Shown here in pieces: positions 11,108 to 19,807 of a DNA stretch of 64,000 nt. Made by a program: the position numbers and the translations under genes. Below the pieces are notes generated by a model. That model made no database searches, was not told where the DNA came from, and saw only the letters and a program-made list of their open reading frames with translations. Each line of letters begins with the position of its first letter. The first letter of the stretch is position 1. The stretch covers positions 623,815-687,814 of the forward strand of contig NZ_PEAY01000003.1 of NCBI RefSeq assembly GCF_002807665.1. The letters run 5' to 3'. The stretch is from Neoalteromonas facilis (lineage in GTDB: Bacteria > Pseudomonadota > Gammaproteobacteria > Enterobacterales > Alteromonadaceae).

Positions 11108-11653
11108 ATGAATAGGCAAAGCGGTGTTACTTTAGTAGAAATGATGATTTCTTTGGCCATTGTGGCCATCTTGCTCACCACGGTTGCGCCCAATGTGCAG
11201 GGGATGTTGATCCAAAATAGAATTGTGTCAGAAATCAATGAACTCAGTGGCATCATTCAATTTGCTCGTCATACAGCAATAGAAGAACAATCTGATACTG
11301 TGTTATGCCCAACGGCTAATTTTAGTAGCTGTACTGTTAATTGGAGTGATCCGAAAATGGTATTTATCGATGCTGACGGTGACGGCAGTCGGGGGGCTAA
11401 TGAGGAAATCCTGGTTTCATCCAGCGCCATCAGTGATGTAAACAAATTATATGGCCCGAATTCTGAGCTTATATTTCTTGCGAGCGGCGGTTCAAATACT
11501 GCAGCAGAACTCGTATTTTGTCATAAAAACAAAAAGGCAAAATACGCTCGAGGGCTTTCGTTAGGATTGCAAGGGCGAGTGAAATCCAGCAAGGACAAAA
11601 ATAAAGACGGCGTTTATGAGAACGCTTCTGGTAAGCCTTTATCTTGCCCTTGA
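11108..11653 (+). CDS. fimT: GspH/FimT-family minor pseudopilin
   Basis: A 181-residue prepilin-like protein. After MNRQSG comes VTLVEMMISLAIVAILLTTVAPNV, the prepilin peptidase site with Glu at +5 and an assembly helix. The following helix (IIQFARHTAIEEQ) and the late FCHKNKKAK segment fit FimT/FimU. It probably belongs with the minor pilins at 3.0-9.7 kb, in which clusters fimT/fimU usually lies first or beside pilV; here nadE-glnB, on the other strand, lies between. FimT proteins of some bacteria bind DNA for uptake. The lysine-rich C-terminus (VKSSKDKNKDGVYEN) could fit such a role, but this is inference. Confidence 0.8.
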   Translation: MNRQSGVTLVEMMISLAIVAILLTTVAPNVQGMLIQNRIVSEINELSGIIQFARHTAIEEQSDTVLCPTANFSSCTVNWSDPKMVFIDADGDGSRGANEEILVSSSAISDVNKLYGPNSELIFLASGGSNTAAELVFCHKNKKAKYARGLSLGLQGRVKSSKDKNKDGVYENASGKPLSCP

Positions 11654-11668
11654 TACTGAATTAAGTGC

Positions 11669-12151
11669 TTAGTGGTTGTGTCCACAGCCTCCGGCAGTGT
11701 GAACATGGCCATGTGCAATCTCTTCACTAGTGGCCTCGCGAACACCCACAACTTCTACGTCAAAATTAAGTGTCACACCAGCCAACGGATGGTTGCCATC
11801 AACTACGACTTCATCATCGGTAACATCAATGACGATAACCGATTGGTCGCCGTGATCAGTTGTTGCGCGAAAAGACATTCCAACGGATACATCCATACCT
11901 TCAAACATATTCTTTGGCACAGCTTGAACCAAATTATCGTGACGCTCACCATAGGCTTTCTCAGGCGCAACGGTAATTTCGAACGTATCCCCTTGCTGTT
12001 TGCCGGCTAAGGCTTCTTCCAAGCCTACAACTAAAAAACCATGCCCATATAAAAATTCTAATGGCTCACCACTGCGCGATGAATCTATTTCTACGGCTTC
12101 GGTAGTACTCACGGTGTAGTGCATTTTCACTACGCTATTTTTTTCAATCAT
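11669..12151 (-). CDS. slyD: FKBP-type peptidyl-prolyl isomerase SlyD
   Basis: A cytoplasmic prolyl isomerase, chaperone and metal-binding protein of 160 residues. The FKBP core appears as EKNSVVKMHYTVST, then FLYGHGFLVVGLEEALAGK. The chaperone insert (IF domain) spans about residues 75-120, and the core closes with GNHPLAGVTLNFDVEVV. The C-terminal tail is short but histidine- and cysteine-containing (EEIAHGHVHTAGGCGHNH), the SlyD hallmark linked to nickel handling. It lies 11 bases after ygfZ on the same strand, so it is likely co-transcribed, and converges on fimT with a 15-base gap. Confidence 0.95.
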   Translation of the reverse strand: MIEKNSVVKMHYTVSTTEAVEIDSSRSGEPLEFLYGHGFLVVGLEEALAGKQQGDTFEITVAPEKAYGERHDNLVQAVPKNMFEGMDVSVGMSFRATTDHGDQSVIVIDVTDDEVVVDGNHPLAGVTLNFDVEVVGVREATSEEIAHGHVHTAGGCGHNH

Positions 12152-12162
12152 TCAATTACCAG

Positions 12163-13125
12163 TTAGTTTTCCACCGCATAAGGAAGCGATGTGATAGTCA
12201 ATTTGTCTTCGGGAGACGCTTTCAGACGCAAGGTTTCGCCAATGGTACTGTCATTACTCAATACCGCGAGTAGCGCAATCTCATTGCCTACTGAAGCTAC
12301 ATTCAGCACAGTTCCACCTCGACGCCAATTGTCACCGACTGCTTTTTCAAGCATATCACCCGGCTGGATGTTTATCGAATCTGCGTGTTCACTTTTGCCA
12401 ATCAGTAAGTATGTCGCGCGTTTGTTTTTACCCAAATAGCGTGTTCTCGCCACAACCTCTTGCCCCATATAGCAGCCTTTTTTGAAATCTATGGCATCGA
12501 GAACATGGAGGTTTAGCATCTGTGGCACATATTCGTTGCTAGTTTGTTCACTGACGAGTGCGATACCCTCAATAATATTCATCGCTGTCCAGTGAGAGGC
12601 CGGCATCTTTGCAATGTTATCGGGAAACTCAATAGCAGGTTGTGCTGAGGAGCTGGCAAGCAAATAGCGAGGGCCGTAGTCACCACTGACATTGATCAGC
12701 CAACCATTATCCATGAAATTGCACGCCATGTTGGAAGCTGGAACTGTGCCATATTGCTGCGCAAGTGCTTGGCCTGCGTCTGCACCGCATACACCCCAAA
12801 ACTGCAAGGAATCACTGACATCCTCGATTGAAACTTTTGAAAATACGCCATATTTTTTGAGCTCTCTAAGGCTACTACTCAAGGCGCCGCGTTCACATAC
12901 GTAGTGAAACCCGTTGAGAATGGGGAGTAATATTCCATTGCTCCACATTTTACCTTTAAAGTCACAGTGGCTTGTTCGTTGAGCAGAGTTCTCTTTCAAC
13001 CTTGTGACATTAGACGTTACTTGCCCTTGTATGTAACTTGAAGCTTGTTCACCTGTGATTGCAATTACGCCGATATCATTCAGTTGACAAAAGAAGTTGT
13101 CACTCAGTGCTATGGGCTTTGTCAT
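12163..13125 (-). CDS. ygfZ: tRNA-modifying / Fe-S cluster maintenance protein YgfZ
   Basis: A folate-binding protein of the aminomethyltransferase-like fold, 320 residues from the chosen ATG. YgfZ supports certain Fe-S enzymes and MiaB-type tRNA modification. The defining motif KGCYMGQE, with its essential Cys, is near residue 215, followed by VVARTRYLGKNKRA and GDNWRRGGTVL. The start at 13125 gives an N-terminus like E. coli YgfZ; an ATG 11 codons upstream (13158) is also open. It is divergent from sdhE-ygfX as in E. coli. slyD follows on the same strand. Confidence 0.92.
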   Translation of the reverse strand: MTKPIALSDNFFCQLNDIGVIAITGEQASSYIQGQVTSNVTRLKENSAQRTSHCDFKGKMWSNGILLPILNGFHYVCERGALSSSLRELKKYGVFSKVSIEDVSDSLQFWGVCGADAGQALAQQYGTVPASNMACNFMDNGWLINVSGDYGPRYLLASSSAQPAIEFPDNIAKMPASHWTAMNIIEGIALVSEQTSNEYVPQMLNLHVLDAIDFKKGCYMGQEVVARTRYLGKNKRATYLLIGKSEHADSINIQPGDMLEKAVGDNWRRGGTVLNVASVGNEIALLAVLSNDSTIGETLRLKASPEDKLTITSLPYAVEN

Positions 13126-13291
13126 TTTTTTACTCGCTTGAACATCGTTACCGCACATTATGAGGATTAATAAGGTGATAACAAGCTTGATTTACCCGAA
13201 TATCGAACGCTGAGACGCTGTATGAAGGGAACAGTAAACATGTGGGAATTGACATGGTATATTGCGGCCATCTTTAGTGATGAGAGAATTT

Positions 13292-13543
13292 ATGTTTTCG
13301 GAAAAAAGATATGCCCGCCTCAAATGGGCGTGCCGCAGAGGTATGCTTGAATTAGATGTGTTACTCATGCCGTTCGTGGAAACCGGATTTCACGACTTAG
13401 ACGATGCTCAGCAGGAACAATTTGAGCGCCTCTTGACGTCTGATGATCCCGATTTGTTTGCTTGGTTTATGGGGCATCAAGCCTGTGATGATCCTGAACT
13501 GGATGCGATGATCAAGCATATTCTCTCGCGTGTTAAGGTCTAG
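13292..13543 (+). CDS. sdhE: FAD assembly factor SdhE
   Basis: A small protein of 83 residues that helps covalent attachment of FAD to succinate dehydrogenase SdhA. The diagnostic RGMLELD motif (near residue 16) and the DDPDLFAWFMGH segment match E. coli SdhE (YgfY) closely. Upstream in-frame TTG (13262) and ATG (13280) codons exist. I chose 13292 because it aligns with the E. coli start and has GAGAG just upstream. ygfX overlaps its 3' end by 14 bases. It is divergent from ygfZ. Confidence 0.92.
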   Translation: MFSEKRYARLKWACRRGMLELDVLLMPFVETGFHDLDDAQQEQFERLLTSDDPDLFAWFMGHQACDDPELDAMIKHILSRVKV

Positions 13544-13973
13544 TTTTAGTTACGTCACAGGCTTTTCACCTACTCAACGTATCATCTTGTTGCTCATTTT
13601 GATGATAGGCCCGTTATGGTCATTACGAGACTTGGGACATACTGAATGGTGGTTTCAAGGGACGATAGCCCTATCCATATTTCTGCTGATAGTGAATATC
13701 AACATGGCGTTGACGCCACAGAAAACGCTACAAATAAGCATTGATGAGCAGGGAATGGTAGCGCTTGTGTCTGAGAAAGAATCGTTTTCCCATCATTGGC
13801 GGGTTTGCCACACTTCTCGCGTGTCTCCTTGGGTCATCTGGCTAAGTCTGATTTCAAATAGTACAAATGTTATCAAAGAGCGAAAAGTACTCGCACTTGC
13901 AGCATATAAACTAGACGATAATGCGCGGCGGATACTTGGGTTCTGCATTGTTCGTAGTCAATATGAAAGGTAG
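13530..13973 (+). CDS. ygfX: YgfX (CptA-like) inner-membrane protein
   Basis: A 147-residue membrane protein with two adjacent hydrophobic segments (about residues 16-30 and 42-60) followed by a cytoplasmic domain, the layout of YgfX. It starts at a GTG inside the end of sdhE, consistent with translational coupling, and the sdhE-ygfX pair is widely conserved. In E. coli YgfX has been described as a toxin-like inhibitor of cell division proteins (CptA) and also linked with succinate dehydrogenase biogenesis; which role applies here cannot be read from sequence. Similarity is recognised mostly by context and topology, so the confidence is moderate. Confidence 0.75.
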   Translation: MLRSSFSYVTGFSPTQRIILLLILMIGPLWSLRDLGHTEWWFQGTIALSIFLLIVNINMALTPQKTLQISIDEQGMVALVSEKESFSHHWRVCHTSRVSPWVIWLSLISNSTNVIKERKVLALAAYKLDDNARRILGFCIVRSQYER

Positions 13974-13981
13974 TAGCAACT

Positions 13982-14893
13982 ATGTCTTTTTCACAACTGA
14001 TCAAAGCAGCATTTAAAAAAGCCGAGCGTACTCGAATAGAGGCGCTCTTACCGGCCTCTCCGTCTGTGACGTTTGCAGGATTAAGACTGGAACGTTCGTA
14101 CATGTGGAATGATATAGTGTCTCGTGTAAAGACATTTAACCAAATGCATGACTGGCAAGAGAACACACTGCACCCCTGTTTTTTACAAGTGCTTGGGCTG
14201 GAACTTCAACTCGGCTGTTTGTTGGACAAATCCTTTCCCTTTCCTGTGATGGGGTTGGTACACATTGCCAATCAAGTTCAAATAGTGTCGCCATTACATC
14301 CTGCTGATTATTCGTTAAGAGCTGAAATTAGCGCGCTTAAGCGACATGAGAAAGGCGCGGTGGTATCCGTCAATATAACAGCAAGTAGTGAAGGCAAAGA
14401 GGTGTACTCTGCGACAAGTGATTATTTATATCGCATGGCATCTTCTCGACCAACATCAAACCGCGATGACCGACCAAGCGTTATGGGACTGGGAACCAAA
14501 TTATTAGATATTTCGTTAGCGAAAAATGCAGGGCGGCGGTATGCCAAGTTAAGTCGTGATTATAATCCGATCCATCTATGGTCTATTACCGCAAAGGTAT
14601 TGGGGTTTAAGCAGCCAATAGCACATGGAATGCATACCTTGTCATTATGTATGTCGGCGTTGAGTAAAAACGCTGGTCCGCAACACTCATTAAATCGAAT
14701 TGAAAATCGTTTTATTGCGCCAGCTCCACTGCCGTGTCAGGTATCTCTGTATACCCGAGAGTTCGAATTAGGACGCGATGGGGAGCACCCATTTTTGTTA
14801 GTGAATAGACAAGATGTGGTAGCGGATAACGCCTTAGCAGAATCGAAAAGGCCCATTATCGATGGAACGTTTCAATTCGAATCGCTGGGATAA
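13982..14893 (+). CDS. MaoC-like (R)-hydratase family protein
   Basis: A 303-residue protein whose C-terminal half carries the hydratase-2 motif of MaoC-type hot-dog enzymes: YAKLSRDYNPIHLW, then GFKQPIAHGMHTL (about residues 180-220). The catalytic Asp and His positions are present. These enzymes hydrate trans-2-enoyl-CoA or -ACP. The N-terminal half looks like a second, degenerate hot-dog (FPVMGLVHIANQVQIVSPL) with no catalytic motif, as in double hot-dog hydratases. It begins 8 bases after ygfX and converges on nadB. The substrate is not evident and no beta-oxidation or PHA genes lie nearby. Confidence 0.8.
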   Translation: MSFSQLIKAAFKKAERTRIEALLPASPSVTFAGLRLERSYMWNDIVSRVKTFNQMHDWQENTLHPCFLQVLGLELQLGCLLDKSFPFPVMGLVHIANQVQIVSPLHPADYSLRAEISALKRHEKGAVVSVNITASSEGKEVYSATSDYLYRMASSRPTSNRDDRPSVMGLGTKLLDISLAKNAGRRYAKLSRDYNPIHLWSITAKVLGFKQPIAHGMHTLSLCMSALSKNAGPQHSLNRIENRFIAPAPLPCQVSLYTREFELGRDGEHPFLLVNRQDVVADNALAESKRPIIDGTFQFESLG

Positions 14894-14945
14894 AGCTGTA
14901 CGGTACTGTTTGTTCATTTTGAGTGTGCATGATTGGCGATATAAG

Positions 14946-16631
14946 CTACGCATAGGTTTGCAGTGTACCGCTCGCGAGTGGGGCTTTTTTACGAGGCACT
15001 AATATCGTTGGTTTGCTGTCTGGCAGTAAATCAGGGTAATCAATGTTGTAATGTAGACCGCGACTTTCTTTGCGTTCAATTGCACACCGCACAATGAGCT
15101 CTGCAACCATCACTAAGTTTCTCAGTTCCAACAGGTTATTACTGATGCGAAAATTTGCGTAATATTCATCGATCTCTTGCTCCAACATTTGTATACGACG
15201 CAATGCGCGCTCCAAACGTTTGTCGGTTCTAACTATGCCGACGTAGTCCCACATAAACAACCGTAACTCGTGCCAGTTGTGTTGGATGATAACTTCTTCG
15301 TCGGAATTGGTTACCCGGCTCTCATCCCATGGTGCTATGGCAGGGCTTGCTACGTCATTGTGCAGATGTTGTTTGATATGGTCAGCAGCAGCGTGTGCAA
15401 ACACAATGCATTCTAGCAATGAATTACTTGCCATTCGGTTTGCTCCGTGCAAGCCGGTATAGGCAACTTCTCCAACGGCATACAGGTTTTCAATATCTGT
15501 TTTGGCATTTAGGTCGGTGACGACTCCGCCACAACTGTAATGTGCTGCTGGCACTACAGGAATCGGCTGACGTGTAATGTCGATACCTAACGAGCGACAC
15601 TTGCGGTATATATTGGGGAAATGTTTAACGATGAAATCTGATGGTTTGTGACTGATGTCCAAGTACATGCAATCCGCCCCTAGACGCTTCATTTCAAAGT
15701 CTATCGCACGCGCCACAATATCTCGCGGAGCTAACTCTTCACGCGAGTCAAATTTATGCATAAAGCGGGTACCGTCTGCATGACACAAAATGGCACCTTC
15801 ACCGCGTAGCGCTTCAGTAATGAGAAAATTGCCAGCTTCTGGATGAAATAAACAGGTCGGGTGGAATTGATTAAACTCCATGTTAGCGACTCTGCAGCCA
15901 GCTCTCCAGGCTAGCGCAATACCGTCACCACTGGATACGTCAGGGTTGGACGTATATTGGTATACCTTGCTGGCTCCACCAGAAGCGAGTGCGGCGAAAC
16001 GGCAGCGAATAACTTCAACGTGCTCATTGTTACGTGACCAAACATAGGCACCGATACATCTTTTGTCGTTTGGCTCAGAGCCTTGAGACATGATCAAATC
16101 GATGGCGTTGTAGCGTTCAAAAATGTGAATGTTCGGGTGCTGGTTGGCCGCTTCATTGAGCGTGAGTTGAACCGCTTGCCCGGTGGCATCGGCAGCATGA
16201 AGGATGCGGCGATGGCTATGCCCACCCTCCCGTGTGAGGTGGTAACGAGTTTCGCCATCGGCGCTAGTTTCGGTATCAAAGGGCATGCCGAAGTTAATTA
16301 ACCACTGCATAGCGGTTTTACCTTTTTCCGCCGTGTAGCGAACCACGGCTTCGTCACACAGTCCGGCGCCTGCGTCTAGCGTATCTCTAACATGCGCATC
16401 GATGCTATCATCTTCATCAAACACAGCAGCAATACCGCCTTGGGCATACCGAGTTGCCCCTTCATTGCGGTCACTCTTGCTGAGAACGATAACCTGACAA
16501 TGATCTGCCAAAGAGAGAGCTAAACTCAAACCAGCAGCGCCACTGCCGACAATAAGTACATCGCACTGATGCTCAATATTGTTTTCAATCGACGCTTTCT
16601 TGGCAGAGTGTGAGTTTTTATTTGCTGGCAT
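14946..16631 (-). CDS. nadB: L-aspartate oxidase
   Basis: A flavoprotein that oxidises aspartate to iminoaspartate, the first step of de novo NAD synthesis; NadA then makes quinolinate. The 561 residues include the N-terminal FAD-binding [20 protein letters not shown], the [16 protein letters not shown] loop, [21 protein letters not shown] (substrate and active-site Arg/His) and the C-terminal fumarate-reductase-like helical domain. Residues 1-23 before the dinucleotide fold are a polar extension. It is divergent from rpoE with a 358-base spacer, the same arrangement as nadB/rpoE in E. coli. nadE lies 4 kb away. Confidence 0.96.
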   Translation of the reverse strand: MPANKNSHSAKKASIENNIEHQCDVLIVGSGAAGLSLALSLADHCQVIVLSKSDRNEGATRYAQGGIAAVFDEDDSIDAHVRDTLDAGAGLCDEAVVRYTAEKGKTAMQWLINFGMPFDTETSADGETRYHLTREGGHSHRRILHAADATGQAVQLTLNEAANQHPNIHIFERYNAIDLIMSQGSEPNDKRCIGAYVWSRNNEHVEVIRCRFAALASGGASKVYQYTSNPDVSSGDGIALAWRAGCRVANMEFNQFHPTCLFHPEAGNFLITEALRGEGAILCHADGTRFMHKFDSREELAPRDIVARAIDFEMKRLGADCMYLDISHKPSDFIVKHFPNIYRKCRSLGIDITRQPIPVVPAAHYSCGGVVTDLNAKTDIENLYAVGEVAYTGLHGANRMASNSLLECIVFAHAAADHIKQHLHNDVASPAIAPWDESRVTNSDEEVIIQHNWHELRLFMWDYVGIVRTDKRLERALRRIQMLEQEIDEYYANFRISNNLLELRNLVMVAELIVRCAIERKESRGLHYNIDYPDLLPDSKPTILVPRKKAPLASGTLQTYA

Positions 16632-16989
16632 TAGGGGATTACCGACCTATATTGTTACTGTTATCAAGCTAATGTGTGTTTTGATCGCGAATTGACAGAA
16701 CGCGGTTCAGCGTTAACGCATTTTTTGCAGTATACAACGTATTCTGGATGTCGCGGCGAGTATTTTACTCCATGCTCTGTGCGTTGTTGCGATGGTCATT
16801 CACATTTTTTATTTCAGCGTCAGTTCTACTATTAACGCGTCGCGACAGGTATTATCTATGTTCAAATGAAAAGCGTCGTTCAGCGAGGATTAAGTTTTTT
16901 AAAATATTATCGAACTTTTCATGAACACCAAAGTCTATTTAGTTGCTTGCATGAGCCGTGCAGTAATGTAGTAAGGAGAGTTGGCTCAA
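16632..16989. other. nadB-rpoE divergent intergenic region
   Basis: These 358 bases hold no convincing gene. The right part carries a sigma-E type promoter for rpoE (separate entry) and an AAGGAGAG ribosome site at 16973-16980. Near the centre, at 16710-16719, is a 10-bp palindrome (GCGTTAACGC) downstream of TTGACA (16692-16697); this may be an operator or part of a second, housekeeping promoter, but evidence is weak. No terminator is seen. Confidence 0.5.
16911..16939 (+). promoter_or_regulatory. Candidate sigma-E autoregulated promoter of rpoE
   Basis: CGAACTT (16911-16917) is followed after 16 bases by TCTATT (16934-16939). This fits the sigma-E consensus (GGAACTT, about 16 bases, TCnnA) closely and lies 51 bases before the rpoE ATG. 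RpoE is known to activate its own operon in E. coli. The last base of the -10 departs from consensus. Confidence 0.6.
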
Positions 16990-17568
16990 ATGAGTGAGCA
17001 AATTACAGATCAACAGTTGGTAGAGAAAGTACAGCGCGGAGATAAGAACGCGTACAACCTTTTGGTTGTAAGGTACCAACATAAGGTTATGCATCTGGTT
17101 AGCCGATATGTAAAAAATTCGGGGGATGTAGCCGATGTAACGCAAGAGGCTTTTATTAAAGCATATCGTGCGTTGCCGAGTTTTAGGGGAGATAGTGCCT
17201 TTTACACGTGGCTCTATCGAATTGCAGTAAATACTGCGAAAAATTACTTAGTGTCGCAGGGGCGTAAGCCTCCCGGCAGTGACATCGACGCGCAAGAAGC
17301 CGATTATTATGATGGCGGTGAGGCGTTACACGATAACAGTACGCCAGAAAGAACGCTGTTATCGAATGAAATCGAGACGATGTTGCATAAAGTGGTAGAC
17401 CGATTGCCAGAAGATTTACGCATGGCGATCACGTTACGAGAGCTTGAAGGCTTAAGTTACGAAGAAATAGCCGCAGTTATGGAATGTCCGGTCGGCACGG
17501 TTCGATCGAGAATATTCCGAGCGCGGGAAGCGATAGATAAGGTGATTCAACCATTAATGCAGAATTGA
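16990..17568 (+). CDS. rpoE: RNA polymerase sigma factor RpoE (sigma-24)
   Basis: The envelope-stress ECF sigma factor, 192 residues. The N-terminus MSEQITDQQLVEKVQRGDK, the region 2 core (NLLVVRYQHKVMHLVSRYV, DVTQEAFIKAYRALPSFRG, FYTWLYRIAVNTAKNY) and region 4 (LEGLSYEEIAAVMECPVGTV) match E. coli RpoE almost residue for residue. I start at the ATG at 16990, as in E. coli, with AAGGAGAG 9 bases upstream; an in-frame TTG at 16981 is less likely. It is followed by rseA-rseB-rseC, which control it: DegS and RseP cleave RseA when unfolded outer-membrane proteins build up. Confidence 0.97.
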   Translation: MSEQITDQQLVEKVQRGDKNAYNLLVVRYQHKVMHLVSRYVKNSGDVADVTQEAFIKAYRALPSFRGDSAFYTWLYRIAVNTAKNYLVSQGRKPPGSDIDAQEADYYDGGEALHDNSTPERTLLSNEIETMLHKVVDRLPEDLRMAITLRELEGLSYEEIAAVMECPVGTVRSRIFRAREAIDKVIQPLMQN

Positions 17569-17621
17569 TGATTGTTTCTACAAACGTTAGTATAGTAGCG
17601 CGAGTCTAAAAAGAGAGTTTT

Positions 17622-18227
17622 ATGACCCAACAGCAAGAAAATTTATCTGCATTCGTTGATGGTGAATTACGCGATGAACGGGGCGAGCTGATAGATGCAC
17701 TGAGTCAAGACAGTGAACTTCACGCAAAGTGGTGTCGATACCACGCCATAGGCGATATGATGCGAGGCGAGTGTACTCAGCCGCAATTCGATATCTCCGC
17801 TAAAGTTGCTGAAGCACTGGCTGAAGAGCCTACGGTGTTAGCGCCGAAAAAACGCTCGTGGGAGGATATTCCGCTGGTCGGTAACGTTGTGCCACTGGTG
17901 AAGCAGTCGGGGCAGTTCTTAGTCGCAGCATCAGTAGCCGCTGTCGCTGTTTTAGGTGTGCAAAACTATAATGCACCGGTAGATGAGCAACCGTTCATGA
18001 CGGCGCCTCCTATTGCTGGACCACAAGGCGGTTTAGCGCCGGTGAGTTTAGAACAAACGCGCACAGTGCAAAGAAATGACATGGAGGCGTTACTTGAACA
18101 ACGTCGCCAGTTAAATGCCCTCATAGCGGATCATCAGCGCCAACTTCAATTGAAACAGGCGCAACTGCCACAGGCAGTAACGGCAGAGCAAGAAAAGGAA
18201 GCATCTGAGGATGAAACTCAGCCTTAA
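17622..18227 (+). CDS. rseA: Anti-sigma-E factor RseA
   Basis: An inner-membrane anti-sigma factor, 201 residues. The N-terminal cytoplasmic domain starts ENLSAFVDGELRDERGELID, the RseA sigma-binding region. One membrane segment is visible around residues 100-117 (FLVAASVAAVAVLGV). The periplasmic tail is Gln-rich with a short coiled region (MEALLEQRRQLNALIADHQ) and would bind RseB and be cut by DegS. The gene follows rpoE by 53 bases with an AAGAGAG ribosome site. The tail is charged and poorly conserved, as usual for the family. Confidence 0.93.
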   Translation: MTQQQENLSAFVDGELRDERGELIDALSQDSELHAKWCRYHAIGDMMRGECTQPQFDISAKVAEALAEEPTVLAPKKRSWEDIPLVGNVVPLVKQSGQFLVAASVAAVAVLGVQNYNAPVDEQPFMTAPPIAGPQGGLAPVSLEQTRTVQRNDMEALLEQRRQLNALIADHQRQLQLKQAQLPQAVTAEQEKEASEDETQP

Positions 18228-18243
18228 GGGGCCTTAGGACAAT

Positions 18244-19245
18244 ATGTTGTTGAAAACGATTAAAAAAGCCGCTGTGTATTTGAGTGTCACAGCGGCTTTT
18301 ATGTTTCAGTTATCTGTATACGCGCAACAAGCTACACCAATGGTGGATGCTACTGACAAGCAAAGTGGTACTGAATGGTTGTTGACTATGGCGGATGCGA
18401 TTGCAGGTAAAAATTATCAGGTATCTATGGTCGTAAACCGACCGGGTTTAGATACCGTCCCATACATGTGGCGTCATGGCGTGTTTGATGATGGCGTGAA
18501 CATGGAACAGCTCAGTATTTTGAATGGGCCGGGTAAAGAATTTATTCGGGTTAATCGTGTCATCAGTGTATTTGAGCCCGATGAAGCACCCTACAGTCTG
18601 TATGGTGACGTGATTGATGGTCCATTCCCAGGGCAATTACTGACATCCCCATTGGAGCTGCAAAAAGGTTACGATTTTATAGCTGTCGGGCGTGGGCGTA
18701 TTTCGGGCAGGGCTGCCCAGCAAATCCGCATTGTCAGTAAAGATAACTCGCGTTTTGCGTATCAATTGTGGATCGACGAAGATAGCGGCATGCCGTTGAA
18801 AATGAACATGCTGGAACAAAATGGCCAGTTACTCAAACAAATCCAAGTCACCCAAATGTCGCTATCTGAGCAGCCGGATGAATATTTTGCTCGCATTAAC
18901 CATGACATGTTGCCGGAAGTCACTGGGGTGCCAGCGCGTCATCATCAGCATAATTGGCAACTGGCGTACATACCGGTGGGCATGTCTGAAATAAAGCGCA
19001 ATACGCATCGACTGCAAGTAACTGGGCAAGTAGTAGAATACGCCATGCTAAGCGATGGGTTAGTTGATGTTTCAGTGTACGTAATGCCTTCAGCCAACAC
19101 ACAGTTGCAAAATCATGTTTATAAACATGAGTCGAAATCTGTGCTCACTCGAACGGACGGGAAACTGTTGGTGTCGGTGGTGGGTGAAATACCGCCGCAA
19201 ACGGCTAATAAAATAGCCATGTCATTATCGCCACGTATAGAGTAG
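18244..19245 (+). CDS. rseB: Sigma-E regulatory protein RseB
   Basis: A periplasmic sensor that binds the RseA tail and mislocalised lipopolysaccharide or lipoproteins, delaying RseA cleavage. The 333 residues start with a signal peptide (about 1-27, ending LSVYA). The large LolA-like domain (about 40-215) carries RVNRVISVFEPDEAPYSLYGD and KDNSRFAYQLWIDEDSGMPLKM, both typical. A smaller C-terminal domain follows from about 230. It follows rseA by 16 bases. The first 20 codons contain a strong hairpin (see separate entry), which might lower RseB relative to RseA. Confidence 0.93.
   Translation: MLLKTIKKAAVYLSVTAAFMFQLSVYAQQATPMVDATDKQSGTEWLLTMADAIAGKNYQVSMVVNRPGLDTVPYMWRHGVFDDGVNMEQLSILNGPGKEFIRVNRVISVFEPDEAPYSLYGDVIDGPFPGQLLTSPLELQKGYDFIAVGRGRISGRAAQQIRIVSKDNSRFAYQLWIDEDSGMPLKMNMLEQNGQLLKQIQVTQMSLSEQPDEYFARINHDMLPEVTGVPARHHQHNWQLAYIPVGMSEIKRNTHRLQVTGQVVEYAMLSDGLVDVSVYVMPSANTQLQNHVYKHESKSVLTRTDGKLLVSVVGEIPPQTANKIAMSLSPRIE
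18264..18300 (+). repeat. Terminator-like hairpin within the start of rseB
   Basis: A perfect 13-bp inverted repeat (AAAAGCCGCTGTG at 18264-18276, CACAGCGGCTTTT at 18288-18300) with an 11-base loop lies 20 bases inside the rseB coding region, in the signal-peptide codons. A GC-rich stem ending in four T residues looks like an intrinsic terminator or attenuator, although the T-run is short (TTTTATGTTT). It may trim read-through from rpoE-rseA into rseB-rseC. Confidence 0.55.
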
Positions 19246-19250
19246 ATCAG

Positions 19251-19721
19251 ATGGTAGAGGAAATGGGGGAAGTCGTTGCAGTTGATAATGGCTGGATAAC
19301 GGTTCAAACCCAGATAAAATCGACCTGTAATGCGTGTCATGCAAACGATGATTGCGGGACCGGTATCGTCGCGCGAGCGTTGGCTCCGAAGGTAGAAGCG
19401 TTGCGTTTTAAAACGGATTTACCGGTTAGTGTAGGCAGTAGAGTGAGATTGGGTATACAAGAAGATGCCTTATTGAGTGCTTCCTTTATGCTGTATATGT
19501 TGCCTTTGATCATACTCATCATATCGGTGATGCTGTTTTCCCACTTACTGCCGATGTTCCAACTTGAGCATGAAGGCTGGGTATTATTGGCTACGGTCTT
19601 AACATGTTTGTTTAGTTTCTCCCGCTTATCGCGCCATTTAAAGCAACGTGAACAACAACATTACCAGCCTCAATTACTGGGTGTAGTGCTAGACCCTCCG
19701 TCTCAGGGCAACATATCCTAG
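19251..19721 (+). CDS. rseC: SoxR-reducing system / sigma-E regulator RseC
   Basis: A small inner-membrane protein of 156 residues. The cytoplasmic N-terminus has the RseC cysteine cluster STCNACHANDDCGTG (about residues 24-38), probably a redox or metal site. Two membrane helices follow (about 80-100 and 106-125). RseC has a mild positive effect on sigma-E and its homologue RsxC/RseC acts in reducing SoxR. It comes 5 bases after rseB and is the last gene of the sigma-E operon; lepA follows after 86 bases. The family is short and divergent but the cysteine motif and context are clear. Confidence 0.92.
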   Translation: MVEEMGEVVAVDNGWITVQTQIKSTCNACHANDDCGTGIVARALAPKVEALRFKTDLPVSVGSRVRLGIQEDALLSASFMLYMLPLIILIISVMLFSHLLPMFQLEHEGWVLLATVLTCLFSFSRLSRHLKQREQQHYQPQLLGVVLDPPSQGNIS

Positions 19722-19807
19722 CTTTCCTGCTCAGTAACGAGTAAAATTCAGCAGTTTTTGAGTCTCTCAAATATCCTTTTCAATTTTATCAGGTAGTTTC
19801 AAACGCA

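Noticed and set aside
16710..16719. GCGTTAACGC palindrome as a specific operator (for example NadR-like)
   Set aside because: A single 10-bp palindrome without a second copy or known consensus; noted only in the intergenic entry.
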